Numbered from the stretch's first letter, positions 25,524 through 34,072 are shown. The stretch is DNA of 42,203 nt from Planctomycetota bacterium (GCA_026386995.1 JAPLMO010000035.1:1-42203); one strand, 5' to 3'. Numbers and translations: made by a program. The notes: generated from the sequence alone by a model not told the origin.

Positions 25524-26126
25524 GAGGCGACTGTGAGTAGCCACGGTGCGTAAGCCCGTGGAACGGTGGCGGAAAACGAACATCCTTTTTCCTTCATTCT
25601 TTTTAGCCCCGGCGGGGCGACTGAAACGCCGTTCAATCGCCCCTTAAGGGGCTCCAATGAAAGAAGGAAGAAAGAGATTGCGGCGTTCGTTTACCACGGG
25701 CTTGCGCCCCGTGGCTACTCACAATCGCCCTCGACAGGGCTCCAACGGCATAACAACAACACACGCGCTTACGGCAACCCTTTCCACGGGCTCGCGCACC
25801 GTGGCTACTCACAATCGCCCCTGGCGGGGCTCCAACAACATGACAACAGCACTCACGCTTACGGCAACCCTTTCCACGGGCTCGCGCACCGTGGCTACTG
25901 GCAAACGCCCCGTTGGGGCTTTCACGGAAAGGAGGAAGAGAGCGTTTGCGGCGATGGGTTTCCACGGGTCCGCCAATACGGCGGGCGGATCTTCGGCTCG
26001 CGCACCGTGGCTACTCACAAACGCCCCGTTGGGGCTGCCAAAGAAAGGAGGAAGAGAGGGTTTGCGGCGATGGGTTACCCCGGGTCCGCCAGAACGGCGG
26101 GCGGATCTTAGACCCGCGCCCGGGGC
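25524..26126. repeat. Imperfect tandem array of ~90-bp hairpin units
   Basis: Units begin CCACGGGCTCGCGCACCGTG and continue GCTACTCACAAACGCCCC and GGGGCTCCAA. Unit starts at 25693, 25784, 25874 and 25962 are spaced 91, 90 and 88 bp, with a diverged unit near 26078 and an inverted piece at 25524-25562. Each unit has two hairpins (CCACGG/CCGTGG and GCCCC/GGGGC). The spaces between cores are themselves conserved (GAAAGGAGGAAGAGAG, GTTTGCGGCGATGGGTT), so this is not a CRISPR array. Single relatives lie at 14586-14860. Confidence 0.8.
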
Positions 26127-26263
26127 TAGAGCAGTTCACGCTTGCTTGTAGCCCCTCGCGCGGCGGGTAGTCCTGCCCGCCGCGCGGAATGTCGAGAGGC
26201 GGCGCGGTGGGCAAGACTGCCCACCGCGCACATACTCGCTACAGTCAAGCGTGAACTGCTATA
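26127..26263. repeat. MITE-like element, family E, with 26-bp terminal inverted repeats
   Basis: Ends 26127-26152 and 26238-26263 match at 23 of 26 positions (AGCAGTTCACGCTTG ... TGTAGC). Two GC-rich hairpins (GCGCGGCGGGTAG..CTGCCCGCCGCGC and GCGCGGTGGGCA..TGCCCACCGCGC) lie inside. Confidence 0.8.
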
Positions 26264-26303
26264 GAGATCAGTCCGCCCCTGCCGCGGCTTGAAGTTGTAC
26301 GGC

Positions 26304-26354
26304 CATGCGCGGCGGGTACCCGCCCAGGCGGGTAAACTCCGACCCGCCGCGCCA
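26304..26354. terminator. Nested GC hairpin downstream of the methyltransferase gene
   Basis: ATGCGCGGCGGGT pairs with ACCCGCCGCGCCAT, with an inner ACCCGCC/GGCGGGT hairpin. It lies 20 bp beyond the stop codon at 26374 on the minus strand. No T-run is present, so a repeat function is equally possible. Confidence 0.4.
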
Positions 26355-26373
26355 TGGGGTGGTGTAGGGCCGG

Positions 26374-26943
26374 CTACTTCTGCGCCGGCGCCAGCAGAAA
26401 CAGGAACTCGGTGTTCCCGCCGCCGCCCTGGATGGGGGAGCGGGTCTCGGCGAGGATCGCCAGGCCCACGGCCTCGATGTGCATGCGCACCCGCGCGAGG
26501 ACCGGCTCGAGGTTATGCTCGGGCACCACGCCGTCCTGCCGCTCTTCTTCGCCGGCCTCGTACTGGGGCTTGACGAGCGAGATGATGCGGGCGCCGGGCT
26601 TAAGCAGCCGCGCGGCGGCCGGCAGCACGTGCCGCTGCTGGGTCCAGCCCACGTCGATGGTCACGAGGTCCACGGGTTCCGGCAGGACGACGTGCATGGC
26701 GTTGGTGCGTTCGTAGACGGCCACGCGGGGGTCCTTGCGAAGTTTCCACGCCAGCGTGCCATAGGAAGTGTCGACGGAGTAGACCTTGGCGGCGCCGTGC
26801 TGAAGAAGGCAGTCGACGAAGCCGCCCTGATGGCTGCCGAGGTCGGCGCAGGTCCAGCCGGTCGGGTTGACGGCGAAGACCGCCAGCGCGTGCTCCAGTT
26901 TCAGCCCCGACCGCGTGACGTACTTCTGCTCGTTCTCTGCCAA
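26374..26943 (-). CDS. TlyA-like SAM-dependent RNA methyltransferase lacking the S4 domain
   Basis: 189 residues from TTG 26943 with GAGGGG upstream. It shows the FtsJ-like fold of TlyA/hemolysin-A-type 2'-O-methyltransferases: YVTRSGLKLEHALAVF, the SAM-binding CADLGSHQGGFVDCLLQ, AAKVYSVDTSYGTLAWKLR, VDLVTIDVGWTQQRHVLPAA and the ISLVKPQYEAG strand. TlyA proteins normally carry an N-terminal S4 RNA-binding domain of about 60 residues; here the protein starts directly at the methyltransferase domain. rRNA is the probable substrate by family analogy. Confidence 0.85.
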   Translation of the reverse strand: MAENEQKYVTRSGLKLEHALAVFAVNPTGWTCADLGSHQGGFVDCLLQHGAAKVYSVDTSYGTLAWKLRKDPRVAVYERTNAMHVVLPEPVDLVTIDVGWTQQRHVLPAAARLLKPGARIISLVKPQYEAGEEERQDGVVPEHNLEPVLARVRMHIEAVGLAILAETRSPIQGGGGNTEFLFLLAPAQK

Positions 26944-27087
26944 GCCGATCCCCTCTCGGTAAAACGTACATTATACCGTCGGGACGGCCGCGCGCGAACC
27001 CTGTTTGCGCGTTTTGCTTGCATGGTGGGCGCGGGGTGGTGTATCGTATTGTCTGGAGGTCGGTCATCTAACGGAAAGGGAACGCAC

Positions 27088-27726
27088 ATGAGGCAGGTAC
27101 TTCTCCTGGGGTTGCTGGCGGTCCTGGCGATAACGTCGGGGTGCGTGGGGACGGCGGTCAGCCAGGGCATGTCCGCGGTGACCGGGGCGTCGCCGCGGGT
27201 CTTCGAACTGCGCGACGTGGCCGGGCCGGTCGCGCTGGACCGGTACAAGTCGGTTGCCGTGCAGGCGTTCGATCCGGCGCCGCTGTTGGGGGCGCTTCCG
27301 GGCGATGCGGCCCAGGAGACCCAGGCCCAGACCATCCGGCGGTTGACGGAGACGCGGATGTTCGAGAGCGTGGGACCAACACCGGGACCGAGGCCGGCCC
27401 TGGTGATCCGCGGCAAGTTCATCGACTATGATCCGGGTGGAACGGCCGCCCGCGTCGTCGGCCTGGGCGGAAACCCATTCCTCACGGCCCAGATTGAACT
27501 CATCGACGGAGACACCGGCCAGGTGCTTGGCATCGCGATGGTCAGCGGCACCGTCAAGAGCGCCGTCCGCACCGGCATGAAGGAACTGGCCGACGGCGTG
27601 GGCAAGGCCATCGAGGGCCTCGTCAAGCAGCATCACACGAAGGTGCCGAAGGAAGAGGAGCGGGCGGCCGCGCAGTCAGGCGAGCCGAAGGAGAAGAAGG
27701 GCTTCAAGATGCCTTGGAGCAAGTAG
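27088..27726 (+). CDS. Predicted outer-membrane lipoprotein, DUF4410-like
   Basis: 212 residues from ATG 27088 behind AAAGGG. The signal peptide MRQVLLLGLLAVLAITSGC ends in a lipobox with Cys19. The mature part (DRYKSVAVQAFDPAPLLGAL, RRLTETRMFESVG, LVIRGKFIDYDPG, ARVVGLGGNPFLTAQIELID, GIAMVSGTVKSAVRTGMKEL) has the pattern of DUF4410-type lipoproteins, where a VxGkf.dydpG..a.R.l.G core is typical. The C-terminal 25 residues are Lys/Glu-rich and probably disordered. The function of the family is not established. Confidence 0.65.
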   Translation: MRQVLLLGLLAVLAITSGCVGTAVSQGMSAVTGASPRVFELRDVAGPVALDRYKSVAVQAFDPAPLLGALPGDAAQETQAQTIRRLTETRMFESVGPTPGPRPALVIRGKFIDYDPGGTAARVVGLGGNPFLTAQIELIDGDTGQVLGIAMVSGTVKSAVRTGMKELADGVGKAIEGLVKQHHTKVPKEEERAAAQSGEPKEKKGFKMPWSK

Positions 27727-27740
27727 CCGGACCGACAGGA

Positions 27741-27839
27741 CGACATCGCAACTTCCATACTGTGCGCGGCGTCGAAGCCGCCGGCACGAAGCCGGGCCGT
27801 GGCCGATCTCGGCAGCCCTTGATCCAGTAGCAGTTTCAT
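27741..27839 (-). pseudogene. Truncated DUF5615 PIN-like toxin
   Basis: Begins like the family (MKLLLDQGLPRSATARLRAG, then GFDAAHSMEVAMS) from ATG 27839. Similarity stops after about 33 residues. The frame runs on antisense into the 3' end of the convergent lipoprotein gene, and the TRD.DF acidic motif is missing. The start lies in the stop region of the DUF433 gene, as in the intact pair at 12.1-12.7 kb. The toxin is presumably dead. Confidence 0.75.
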
Positions 27840-28066
27840 CGCGTGGGCGTCAGCGGAAGGGACTTATCATCGAGCATCGCGGCCGCGTATTCCAACGCCT
27901 GCCGGATATCATCGTCTTCCAACTCAGGGTACTCCCGGCGCAATTCTTCGCGATCCGGGTAAGCGGCGACGGCCTCCACTACCCGCCGCACGGTCAGCCG
28001 CAGGTTACGGATGCAGGGCTGCCCGTTCAGGCGTGCGACGTCACGCGTAATGCGGTCAAAGGTCAT
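27836..28066 (-). CDS. DUF433 antitoxin (partner toxin broken)
   Basis: 76 residues from ATG 28066 preceded by AGGAG. The DUF433 pattern reads RLNGQPCIRNLRLTVRRVVE and YPDREELRREYPELEDDDIR. It has the same length as the DUF433 protein at 12463-12693 but is clearly diverged from it, so the two modules are not a recent duplication. It remains intact although the downstream toxin has lost its C-terminal two thirds. Confidence 0.85.
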   Translation of the reverse strand: MTFDRITRDVARLNGQPCIRNLRLTVRRVVEAVAAYPDREELRREYPELEDDDIRQALEYAAAMLDDKSLPLTPTR

Positions 28067-28185
28067 GGCCAAGCACTCCTTCCAACAAAGATTATACCGC
28101 ATCGCAATCCGGCGGCAACGCCTAACCCGGCCGATTGCACCGGTTCCGGAGGCTGGATTAGGGGGTGCTTCAGTCGTACCGCGGC

Positions 28186-30249
28186 CTACTCGCGGTTGGG
28201 CGGGCAGGATGGGTCTTCCCAGCAATGTTCCGAGAGGTAGCGGTCGGCGTACCGGCCGCGCTGGTGGATGTGCAGCAGTTTGCCCGATTGTTCCATGAGG
28301 TAGCAGCGCCGCTCGAGGTACTCCACCAGGGTGGCCACGACTTCGGCGTGGCTCCATGCCAGCGGTGAGACGCTCAGGGGTTCGCCGGTCTCGGGGTGCA
28401 CCTGTTCGCCCAGGACGCCCGAGGGCAGGCACCGCTTCGAGACCCATCGCATCCAGCGGAAACTGCGGTCGAGTTGCTCGACGGTCTCGGCGGCGGCGAT
28501 CTCGCACCGCATCATCCACAAACTCGTGATGAACCAGGGGTTGCCGGGCACGCGGGCGGTGTCGGTGACGACGCGGTGCCAGGTGTCTCCGGTGTAGCGT
28601 GCGAGGCCGCCGACGGGCGTTTTCACCGCGAGGCCCTCGGCGACGGCGTTGAGCGTCATGAGGACTTTCGGGTCCGCCGGGTCGAGCGCCCCGAAGAGCG
28701 CCAGGCCGCACAGGCTTGCATCGAGCGTCAGGTCGAGTTGGTATCCGCCGGGCACGGGCAGGAGGCATCGGCCGAACCGCTGGTGCTCTTCGCTCCAGAG
28801 GTGGGCCAGGAGCGCCTCGCGCATGCGCTCGGCGATGCGGTGGTAACGCGTCTGGAATTGCGATTCGCCGAAGGCGGCGGCAAACCGCGCGGCGGCATCC
28901 AGGCCGGCGATCACCGAGGCGACCGTCCAGGTGTGGACGCCCCAGCGTTCCTCCCAGAGGTCGTACGAGGGCAGGGGAAGGCCGGTTGTGGCGTCGATGT
29001 GGCGAGCCATGAACTCCGCCGCCTTCATTATCATCGGCCGGTAATGCTTGGCGACGAACTCGACGTCGCGGTACTTCTGGAAATGGCGCCAGAAGGCCCA
29101 GATCACCAGGGCCGTCTCGTCCTCCTGGATGGGCAGGCGCGCCGTGTGGTCCTCGATCCACGGATGCCACGACGAGGCGAGCGACCGGTCGGGGTTGTAC
29201 TTATGGAGGAAGTATCCGTCCTGGTGGATGATGTCGGAGCAGAACTCGAAGAACCTGCGCGAGATGCCGCTGTGCCCCGCCTTGATGAGCGCGTAAGCCG
29301 CCAGGGCGCCGTCGCGCGGCCAGCAATACGAGTAAGTGTCGCGGCTGACGCCGATGATGTCGCTGTCGTTGGCGGCCAGGATCGCCCCCTGGTTGTCGAT
29401 CTGCGTCCGCAGGATCAACTGGCTGCGCTTGAATAGCCACACGACGTCCTCCGGCACGCCCTCGAAGTTGAACTCCTCCTTGTTGACGTACAGGCGCCAG
29501 TAGTTGCGCGTCCGGGTCATCAGGACGTCGGGCGTCTTGTCGAGGACCACCTGGTTGATATGCTGCACCTCATGGTACGTGCGGCCGGCGGCGATCCAGT
29601 AGTGGACGACGCTCTGGCCGCGGGCGCCTAGCGGCACGCGCAAGGCGATGGTGGAGTCGACGGTGCCTTGCGCGATCGCGCCGCCGGCCAGGGCGCCGTC
29701 CTCGGCGTCGCGCCAGGTGCCCTCCAGCCCGCGCACCTCTTTTGAGCCGCAGGTGTACTCGTCCACGCCACAGTGGTTCGGGTCGCAGCAGTTGACGAGA
29801 AGGTACCGGCGAGCCTTGTAGTGGATCACGCTCTTGGTGCCGGGGTCGTAGAAGGCGGTGTCGCCGACCTTGGTGCCGTAAAGGTTGAAGTCGTGGCTGA
29901 GGAACAATCGCACGTCGCGTCTCTGGTTTGAGAGGTTCGAGACGGTGATGTGCCGCAGGTACACGTTCTCGTAGAAGTCCACGCAGTCCGCGCATTCCAG
30001 TTTGATCTGGAACTCCTTATGGACGCACGTGACGTGGGTGACCAGCGTTTCGGGCTCATAGTCCAGGCGCACCTCCCAGTCGGGGCCCATCCAGGAGAAT
30101 CGGCCGTCGCACCAGACGCCGAAGCGGCAAGTGGCGCCCTGATTGTGGTTCTCCTGCCCGACGTGGGGGAAGTAGAGGTCCCGGATCTGGTAGAACCGGT
30201 CGAACGTGACCAGGAGGTTCCCGTTGCCGACGGGTATGTCGCGCGCCAT
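28186..30249 (-). CDS. GH15-family glucoamylase-like glycoside hydrolase
   Basis: 687 residues, typical of bacterial GH15 proteins. Residues about 1-250 are the N-terminal beta-sandwich (GNGNLLVTFDRFYQIRDLYF, VGQENH). Residues about 270-660 are the (alpha/alpha)6 catalytic barrel, with SRDTYSYCWPRDGALAAYAL, the acid-containing YDLWEERWGVHTWTVASVIA and, near the C-terminus, GVLGEQVHPETGEPLSVSPL followed by AWSHAEVV carrying the second catalytic Glu region. The substrate is probably an alpha-glucan or oligosaccharide such as glycogen or trehalose-type sugars. No signal peptide is present, so it is likely cytoplasmic. The ATG follows a G-rich ribosome site. Confidence 0.92.
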   Translation of the reverse strand: MARDIPVGNGNLLVTFDRFYQIRDLYFPHVGQENHNQGATCRFGVWCDGRFSWMGPDWEVRLDYEPETLVTHVTCVHKEFQIKLECADCVDFYENVYLRHITVSNLSNQRRDVRLFLSHDFNLYGTKVGDTAFYDPGTKSVIHYKARRYLLVNCCDPNHCGVDEYTCGSKEVRGLEGTWRDAEDGALAGGAIAQGTVDSTIALRVPLGARGQSVVHYWIAAGRTYHEVQHINQVVLDKTPDVLMTRTRNYWRLYVNKEEFNFEGVPEDVVWLFKRSQLILRTQIDNQGAILAANDSDIIGVSRDTYSYCWPRDGALAAYALIKAGHSGISRRFFEFCSDIIHQDGYFLHKYNPDRSLASSWHPWIEDHTARLPIQEDETALVIWAFWRHFQKYRDVEFVAKHYRPMIMKAAEFMARHIDATTGLPLPSYDLWEERWGVHTWTVASVIAGLDAAARFAAAFGESQFQTRYHRIAERMREALLAHLWSEEHQRFGRCLLPVPGGYQLDLTLDASLCGLALFGALDPADPKVLMTLNAVAEGLAVKTPVGGLARYTGDTWHRVVTDTARVPGNPWFITSLWMMRCEIAAAETVEQLDRSFRWMRWVSKRCLPSGVLGEQVHPETGEPLSVSPLAWSHAEVVATLVEYLERRCYLMEQSGKLLHIHQRGRYADRYLSEHCWEDPSCPPNRE

Positions 30250-30301
30250 GTGGCAGCCCCCCTTGGAAGTTGGGTGCTTTTACGCCGGCACACGGGCGAC
30301 G

Positions 30302-31648
30302 CTACGGTTGCCTCAATCGCCCTGCGGCGGCGGCCAGCAGAGTCCGGGCATCGGTGCCGTCTTTGGGAAATTCCGCCAGGCCCGCCTGAAGCCGTGCCGC
30401 GCCCGTGCTGCCCAGGTCCACCACACCCTGTGAACGGGCGGCATAGAGCAGGGCGACCTCCTGCGGGAGAGGTTGCGTGTCCGGCCGCGGCGCACCGACG
30501 ACCACGAACCGGTCGCCCTCCAGCCGCGCGCCTTGCCATCCCTGCGGCAACCGCGCGGCAATCGTGCGGCCCAGACGGCCGAGGGCTGAAGGATCGCAAG
30601 GGCCGCCGGACTCGGGCCGCAGGAGGATGACCGTCACGGGCGATTTCTGGGCGGCCGCGCGGGTGACGAGTTTCGTCAGATACGTCTCGATGGCATCGGC
30701 CCTGAGGAGGCCCGTCTCGGCGTCCCGCATGGCCATGGCGGCGAACTGCTCGCGCCGAACGGCCGCACTGTAAAGTCGCGCCATGATGCCGGCGAGGCGT
30801 GCGGTCGCATCACGGTCGTCCGGGTCCGGGGCGGTCCCGTCTCGCTTGTCCGAAATGCACAAGACGCCGTAGGTCTCGCCGTCGTCTTGCACGGGGACGC
30901 ACAGGGCCGGCCGGCGCGAATCGCCGGGCTGGGTCAGAAGGGCTTCGCCGCCGTGAATCGTTCTCTCTGCGGCGGTCCGCTCGGCCTGGAACTGTTCGGG
31001 GCCGCTGCCGGGCGTCTCGCCGGCGGCCGCTTCGAGCACCAGGCCCTCGGTCTGGTGGTCCAACGAGAAGAGGCAACCGCGCGTTGCATCCAGGGCGTGG
31101 AAGATGATCGCGGCCCCTTCGCGCAGGATCTCGCGAGGTTCGCACTGGGCGAGGTCGGCTATCGCGCAGGCCGACACGAAGAGCCGCAGTTGTTCGGGAC
31201 GCTCGCGCCCCGGAACTGCCGCGACGGGCGGTTCTTGCCTGGCAACGGTTGCGGCAGGTGCGGCCGGCTGGGCCGGCGGCGGGCTGAGGACCTGCGGCAG
31301 CCGATACACGTCGGTCGGCATGACGAAGTAATCGCCCGCTCCGGCCTGGACGAGGCGGCGGGCCGCGGGCTCGTCTTCGGGCTCCACGATGAAGTAGACG
31401 GCCACGTCGGGGCGGGCCCGACGCACGGCCGCCACCACGTCGCGCTCGGCGCCGTCGGCGTCCTGGAGGTTCACGATGACGGCGCGCGTCCGGTTGCGGA
31501 TGACCGCCAGTACGGCTTCGATGGCGGAGGAGTGGGCCTCGGCGGCGGGAACGAGTTGCTCCAGCAGCGCCCGCCGGCCCGGGTCGCGGCAGACGAGGAC
31601 GACGGGCTTCTCGGGTTCGCTCAGGCTGTGGCTCTCGGGTGCAAGCAT
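30302..31648 (-). CDS. Degenerate receiver-GAF-GGDEF-like signalling protein
   Basis: 448 residues. Residues about 15-120 look like a receiver (VVLVCRDPGRRALLEQLVPA, AVIVNLQDADGAERDVVAAV, ARRLVQAGAGDYFVMPTD), but Asn replaces the phosphoacceptor Asp and Met replaces the conserved Lys. Residues about 150-310 are a GAF-like domain (DATRGCLFSLDHQTEGLVLE and GETYGVLCISDK). Residues about 320-445 resemble a GGDEF fold (RDAETGLLRADAIETYL), with EGDRF at the active-site loop, so diguanylate cyclase activity is unlikely. Its ATG overlaps the upstream gene's stop (TGATG), so the two form an operon. Confidence 0.65.
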   Translation of the reverse strand: MLAPESHSLSEPEKPVVLVCRDPGRRALLEQLVPAAEAHSSAIEAVLAVIRNRTRAVIVNLQDADGAERDVVAAVRRARPDVAVYFIVEPEDEPAARRLVQAGAGDYFVMPTDVYRLPQVLSPPPAQPAAPAATVARQEPPVAAVPGRERPEQLRLFVSACAIADLAQCEPREILREGAAIIFHALDATRGCLFSLDHQTEGLVLEAAAGETPGSGPEQFQAERTAAERTIHGGEALLTQPGDSRRPALCVPVQDDGETYGVLCISDKRDGTAPDPDDRDATARLAGIMARLYSAAVRREQFAAMAMRDAETGLLRADAIETYLTKLVTRAAAQKSPVTVILLRPESGGPCDPSALGRLGRTIAARLPQGWQGARLEGDRFVVVGAPRPDTQPLPQEVALLYAARSQGVVDLGSTGAARLQAGLAEFPKDGTDARTLLAAAAGRLRQP

Positions 31649-32355
31649 CAGGCCTCCTCATCTTCGCCGAGCAGCAGGCGAAGTTCCTCTTCAGTCAGTT
31701 CGATCGTGCCGATGACCTCGCCGTCAATGCCGCTCTCGACCGGGTCATCCGCGATGTCGGATTCGGCGTCCTGCGGCGGCGCAGGCGGCGCCCGGTCGGC
31801 CGGCGGAGCGGAGGCCGGCCGAGGCGGCTGCGGTTGAACCAGCGGAATGCTTTGCAGCGGGGACGCGGGCGGCCTGTCTGCCGGTGGGGCAGGGGGCGGC
31901 GGAATCTCGACGGCCACCGCTTCGGTCTTGGCAAGAGGCGCGGGCGCTGCCGGTTCCGGCGCCGCCTCACGAGGCGCATCCGGCCGGGCCGCAGCCGCCA
32001 GGCCTTCCGCAAAGGGCACCATCTCGTCGATGCCGCAAAGCACGGCGTCGGCGCCGACCAGTTCGGCCACGCGGCCTTTGTACTCAAAACCGGGGGAGTG
32101 GCAGGCGACGACGGTGACGGCTGGCCACTCTCGGCGCACGAGCGGCAGCAGGCGGAACTCGCTGGGGCTCCAGAAGTCGACGCCGACGAACAGATAGCGG
32201 AGCGCCTCGCCGGCGCGCTCGGCCTCGGCCACGACGTCGAAGACGGTCGGTGCGACGAGAACGCGGAGTCCGGCGGCCGCGAGGGCCTGCTGGAGCGCCT
32301 CGCCCGCCGGGCCCGCAGGCTTGAGAAGTAAGCAGATGGCCGCCCCTCGGTTCAT
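31648..32355 (-). CDS. Receiver-like protein with Pro/Ala-rich linker and acidic tail
   Basis: 235 residues from ATG 32355 (AAGGA upstream); an ATG at 32391 lacks a ribosome site. Residues 1-115 look like a receiver fold (FVGVDFWSPSEFRLLPLVRR, VTVVACHSPG, GADAVLCGIDEMVPF), but the N-terminal acidic pair and the conserved Lys are absent. Residues about 120-205 are Pro/Ala-rich and disordered. The tail GTIELTEEELRLLLGEDEEA is a conserved-looking acidic helix that could be a docking motif. It forms an operon with the GAF protein gene downstream. Confidence 0.6.
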   Translation of the reverse strand: MNRGAAICLLLKPAGPAGEALQQALAAAGLRVLVAPTVFDVVAEAERAGEALRYLFVGVDFWSPSEFRLLPLVRREWPAVTVVACHSPGFEYKGRVAELVGADAVLCGIDEMVPFAEGLAAAARPDAPREAAPEPAAPAPLAKTEAVAVEIPPPPAPPADRPPASPLQSIPLVQPQPPRPASAPPADRAPPAPPQDAESDIADDPVESGIDGEVIGTIELTEEELRLLLGEDEEA

Positions 32356-32498
32356 GACGGGCACGTCCTTGGACAAGACTGAAACGATCATGCCGTTACT
32401 ATGGCGCATTTTGAGCGATTGGTCAAGCGCCTGGCGGCGAATTTGTGTGTGTTGAAAGCGCTGTGTGTAAGGCCAGTCTCGCGTGCGATCCTATCGGG

Positions 32499-32647
32499 TG
32501 TGGCACGGCTGGCTTGTCCAGCCGTGGCGGATGGCCCGCGAGGGTTCCCACGGCTGGACAAGCCAGCCGTGCCACATTCCACAATCCAGGGCGCACATAA
32601 CTGAGCCAGCCGTGTCACATTCCACAATCCAGGGCGCACATAACTGG
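32499..32647. repeat. Palindromic element, family A, copy 3, plus a 43-bp direct repeat
   Basis: Arms TGTGGCACGGCTGGCTTGTC and complement (32499-32576). A 43-bp unit starting GCCAGCCGTG at 32562 is repeated at 32605 with one mismatch and contains CACATTCCACAATCCAGGGC. It lies upstream of gap. Confidence 0.85.
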
Positions 32648-32807
32648 CACTACCGCTTGTGTGCTGAAAACGCTTGACTCTCCTGGCGGTTCGCCCTATA
32701 AGGACGGTCCGTCGGCCTTGGGCACGGGTGTCCGTGCGCCCACTCAAGAGACAGGCCGGCATCGTAACGCTTGGGGATTCCCTCGCAGCATGGAAGGAGA
32801 CGGATGG

Positions 32808-33830
32808 ATGGCTATCAACATCGGCATTAACGGGTTTGGTCGCATCGGGCGCATCGTGTTCCGGGCGATGTGGGCTCGCAAGGGCGAGTTCAACATCGTC
32901 GGCATCAACGACCTTACGGACGCCAAGACGCTGGCTTACCTCCTGAAGTACGACAGCATATACAAGCGATTCGACGGCGACGTCAAGGCCGACGGCACGA
33001 ACCTTGTCGTCGACGGCAAGAAGATTCCGGTCACGGCCACGAAAGACCCGGCCGCGCTGCCGTGGGGCCAGTTGAAGGTCGACGTGGCCCTGGAGTGCAC
33101 GGGCGCGTTCACGAACAAGGCCGACTGCTCGAAGCACATTACGGCCGGCGCCAAGAAGGTCATCCTGTCGGCCCCGCCGAAGGACGAACTGGACGCCATC
33201 ATTGTCATCGGGGTCAACGACTCGGCCCTGAAGCCCGAGCACAAGATCGTCTCCAACGCGTCCTGCACCACGAATTGCCTCGCGCCGGTCGCGAAGGTCC
33301 TTCACGAGACGTTCGGCATCAAGAGGGGCCTCATGACGACCTGCCACGCATACACAAACGACCAGCGCATCCTGGACATGATCCACAAGGACCCGCACCG
33401 GGCCCGCGCTGCCGCCCTCAACATCCTCCCGACCACTACCGGGGCCGCCAAGGCCGTCGGCAAGGTCATCCCGGCCCTGAAGGGCAGGCTGAACGGCTAC
33501 GCCCTTCGCGTTCCGACGCCGGTCGGCAGCGTGGTCGACCTGACGGTCGAACTTGAGAAGCCAGCGGGCGCCGATGCCGCCGAGGCCGTCAAGAACATCA
33601 ACGCCGCGATGAAGAATGCCGCCGAGGGCGCCCTGAAGGGCGTTCTCGAGTACACCGACGACCCGATCGTTTCCAGCGACGTCATTGGCACGACCTGCTC
33701 CAGCCTTTTTGACGGCACTCAGACGCAGGCCCTGGACCCGACGTTCGTGAAGGTCCTCTCGTGGTACGACAACGAGTGGGGCTTCTCGAACCGCATGGCC
33801 GACCTGGCGAAGAAACTGGCGACTGTTTAA
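32808..33830 (+). CDS. gap: Glyceraldehyde-3-phosphate dehydrogenase
   Basis: 340 residues from ATG 32808 behind AAGGAGA. It oxidises glyceraldehyde-3-phosphate to 1,3-bisphosphoglycerate in glycolysis, or the reverse in gluconeogenesis. The Rossmann motif is INGFGRIGR; Asp35 in INDLTD indicates NAD over NADP preference. The catalytic Cys153 lies in SNASCTTNC and His180 in [10 protein letters not shown]. The C-terminus has [13 protein letters not shown]. The next gene is pgk, the following step, separated by a GC hairpin and a family B element. Confidence 0.97.
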   Translation: MAINIGINGFGRIGRIVFRAMWARKGEFNIVGINDLTDAKTLAYLLKYDSIYKRFDGDVKADGTNLVVDGKKIPVTATKDPAALPWGQLKVDVALECTGAFTNKADCSKHITAGAKKVILSAPPKDELDAIIVIGVNDSALKPEHKIVSNASCTTNCLAPVAKVLHETFGIKRGLMTTCHAYTNDQRILDMIHKDPHRARAAALNILPTTTGAAKAVGKVIPALKGRLNGYALRVPTPVGSVVDLTVELEKPAGADAAEAVKNINAAMKNAAEGALKGVLEYTDDPIVSSDVIGTTCSSLFDGTQTQALDPTFVKVLSWYDNEWGFSNRMADLAKKLATV

Positions 33831-33843
33831 TACCTGGAAGCCA

Positions 33844-33877
33844 CTGGCGCGGCGGGTCGGAAGGCCCGCCGCGCCAG
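33844..33877. terminator. GC-rich hairpin after gap
   Basis: Perfect 13-bp arms CTGGCGCGGCGGG and CCCGCCGCGCCAG with an 8-nt loop, 14 bp after the gap stop. There is no T-run, so termination may need Rho or the element may be a repeat. Confidence 0.45.
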
Positions 33878-33897
33878 CACAATCTCAAACCGCGCTA

Positions 33898-34026
33898 GTA
33901 GCCTGTCAGGACTAAATCTGTGGGTGCCACGGCTGCGCCTTTTGCAGCCGTGGTCGTAGGCGGGGACGCACGGCTGCCAAAGGCGCAGCCGTGGCACCCA
34001 CATGATTAAAGTTGACGCGCTGCTAG
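33898..34026. repeat. MITE-like palindromic element, family B, copy 2
   Basis: GTAGCCTGTCAGGACTAAAT at the left end and ATTAAAGTTGACGCGCTGCT at the right end, enclosing inverted arms GGGTGCCACGGCTGCGCCTT. The ends equal those of the 41304-41429 copy in opposite orientation. Confidence 0.85.
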
Positions 34027-34072
34027 CTGCCGTCTCGGACGAGGCGGCTACAGTTCGCGAAGGGAGCCTGCC

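Noticed and set aside
25524..26126. Possible CRISPR array
   Set aside because: Units are about 90 bp, imperfect, and the segments between hairpin cores are conserved in pairs, so there are no unique spacers; no cas gene is nearby.
25566..26151. Overlapping ORFs of 164-181 codons in the hairpin array
   Set aside because: They translate the tandem repeat (recurring SRTVATH and NRP segments) in two frames; they are repeat-encoded and lack ribosome sites.
27836..29170. 444-codon minus ORF joining the DUF433 region to the GH15 region
   Set aside because: Only its last 76 residues are real (DUF433, own ATG and ribosome site). The upstream part is an out-of-frame shadow of the glucoamylase gene.
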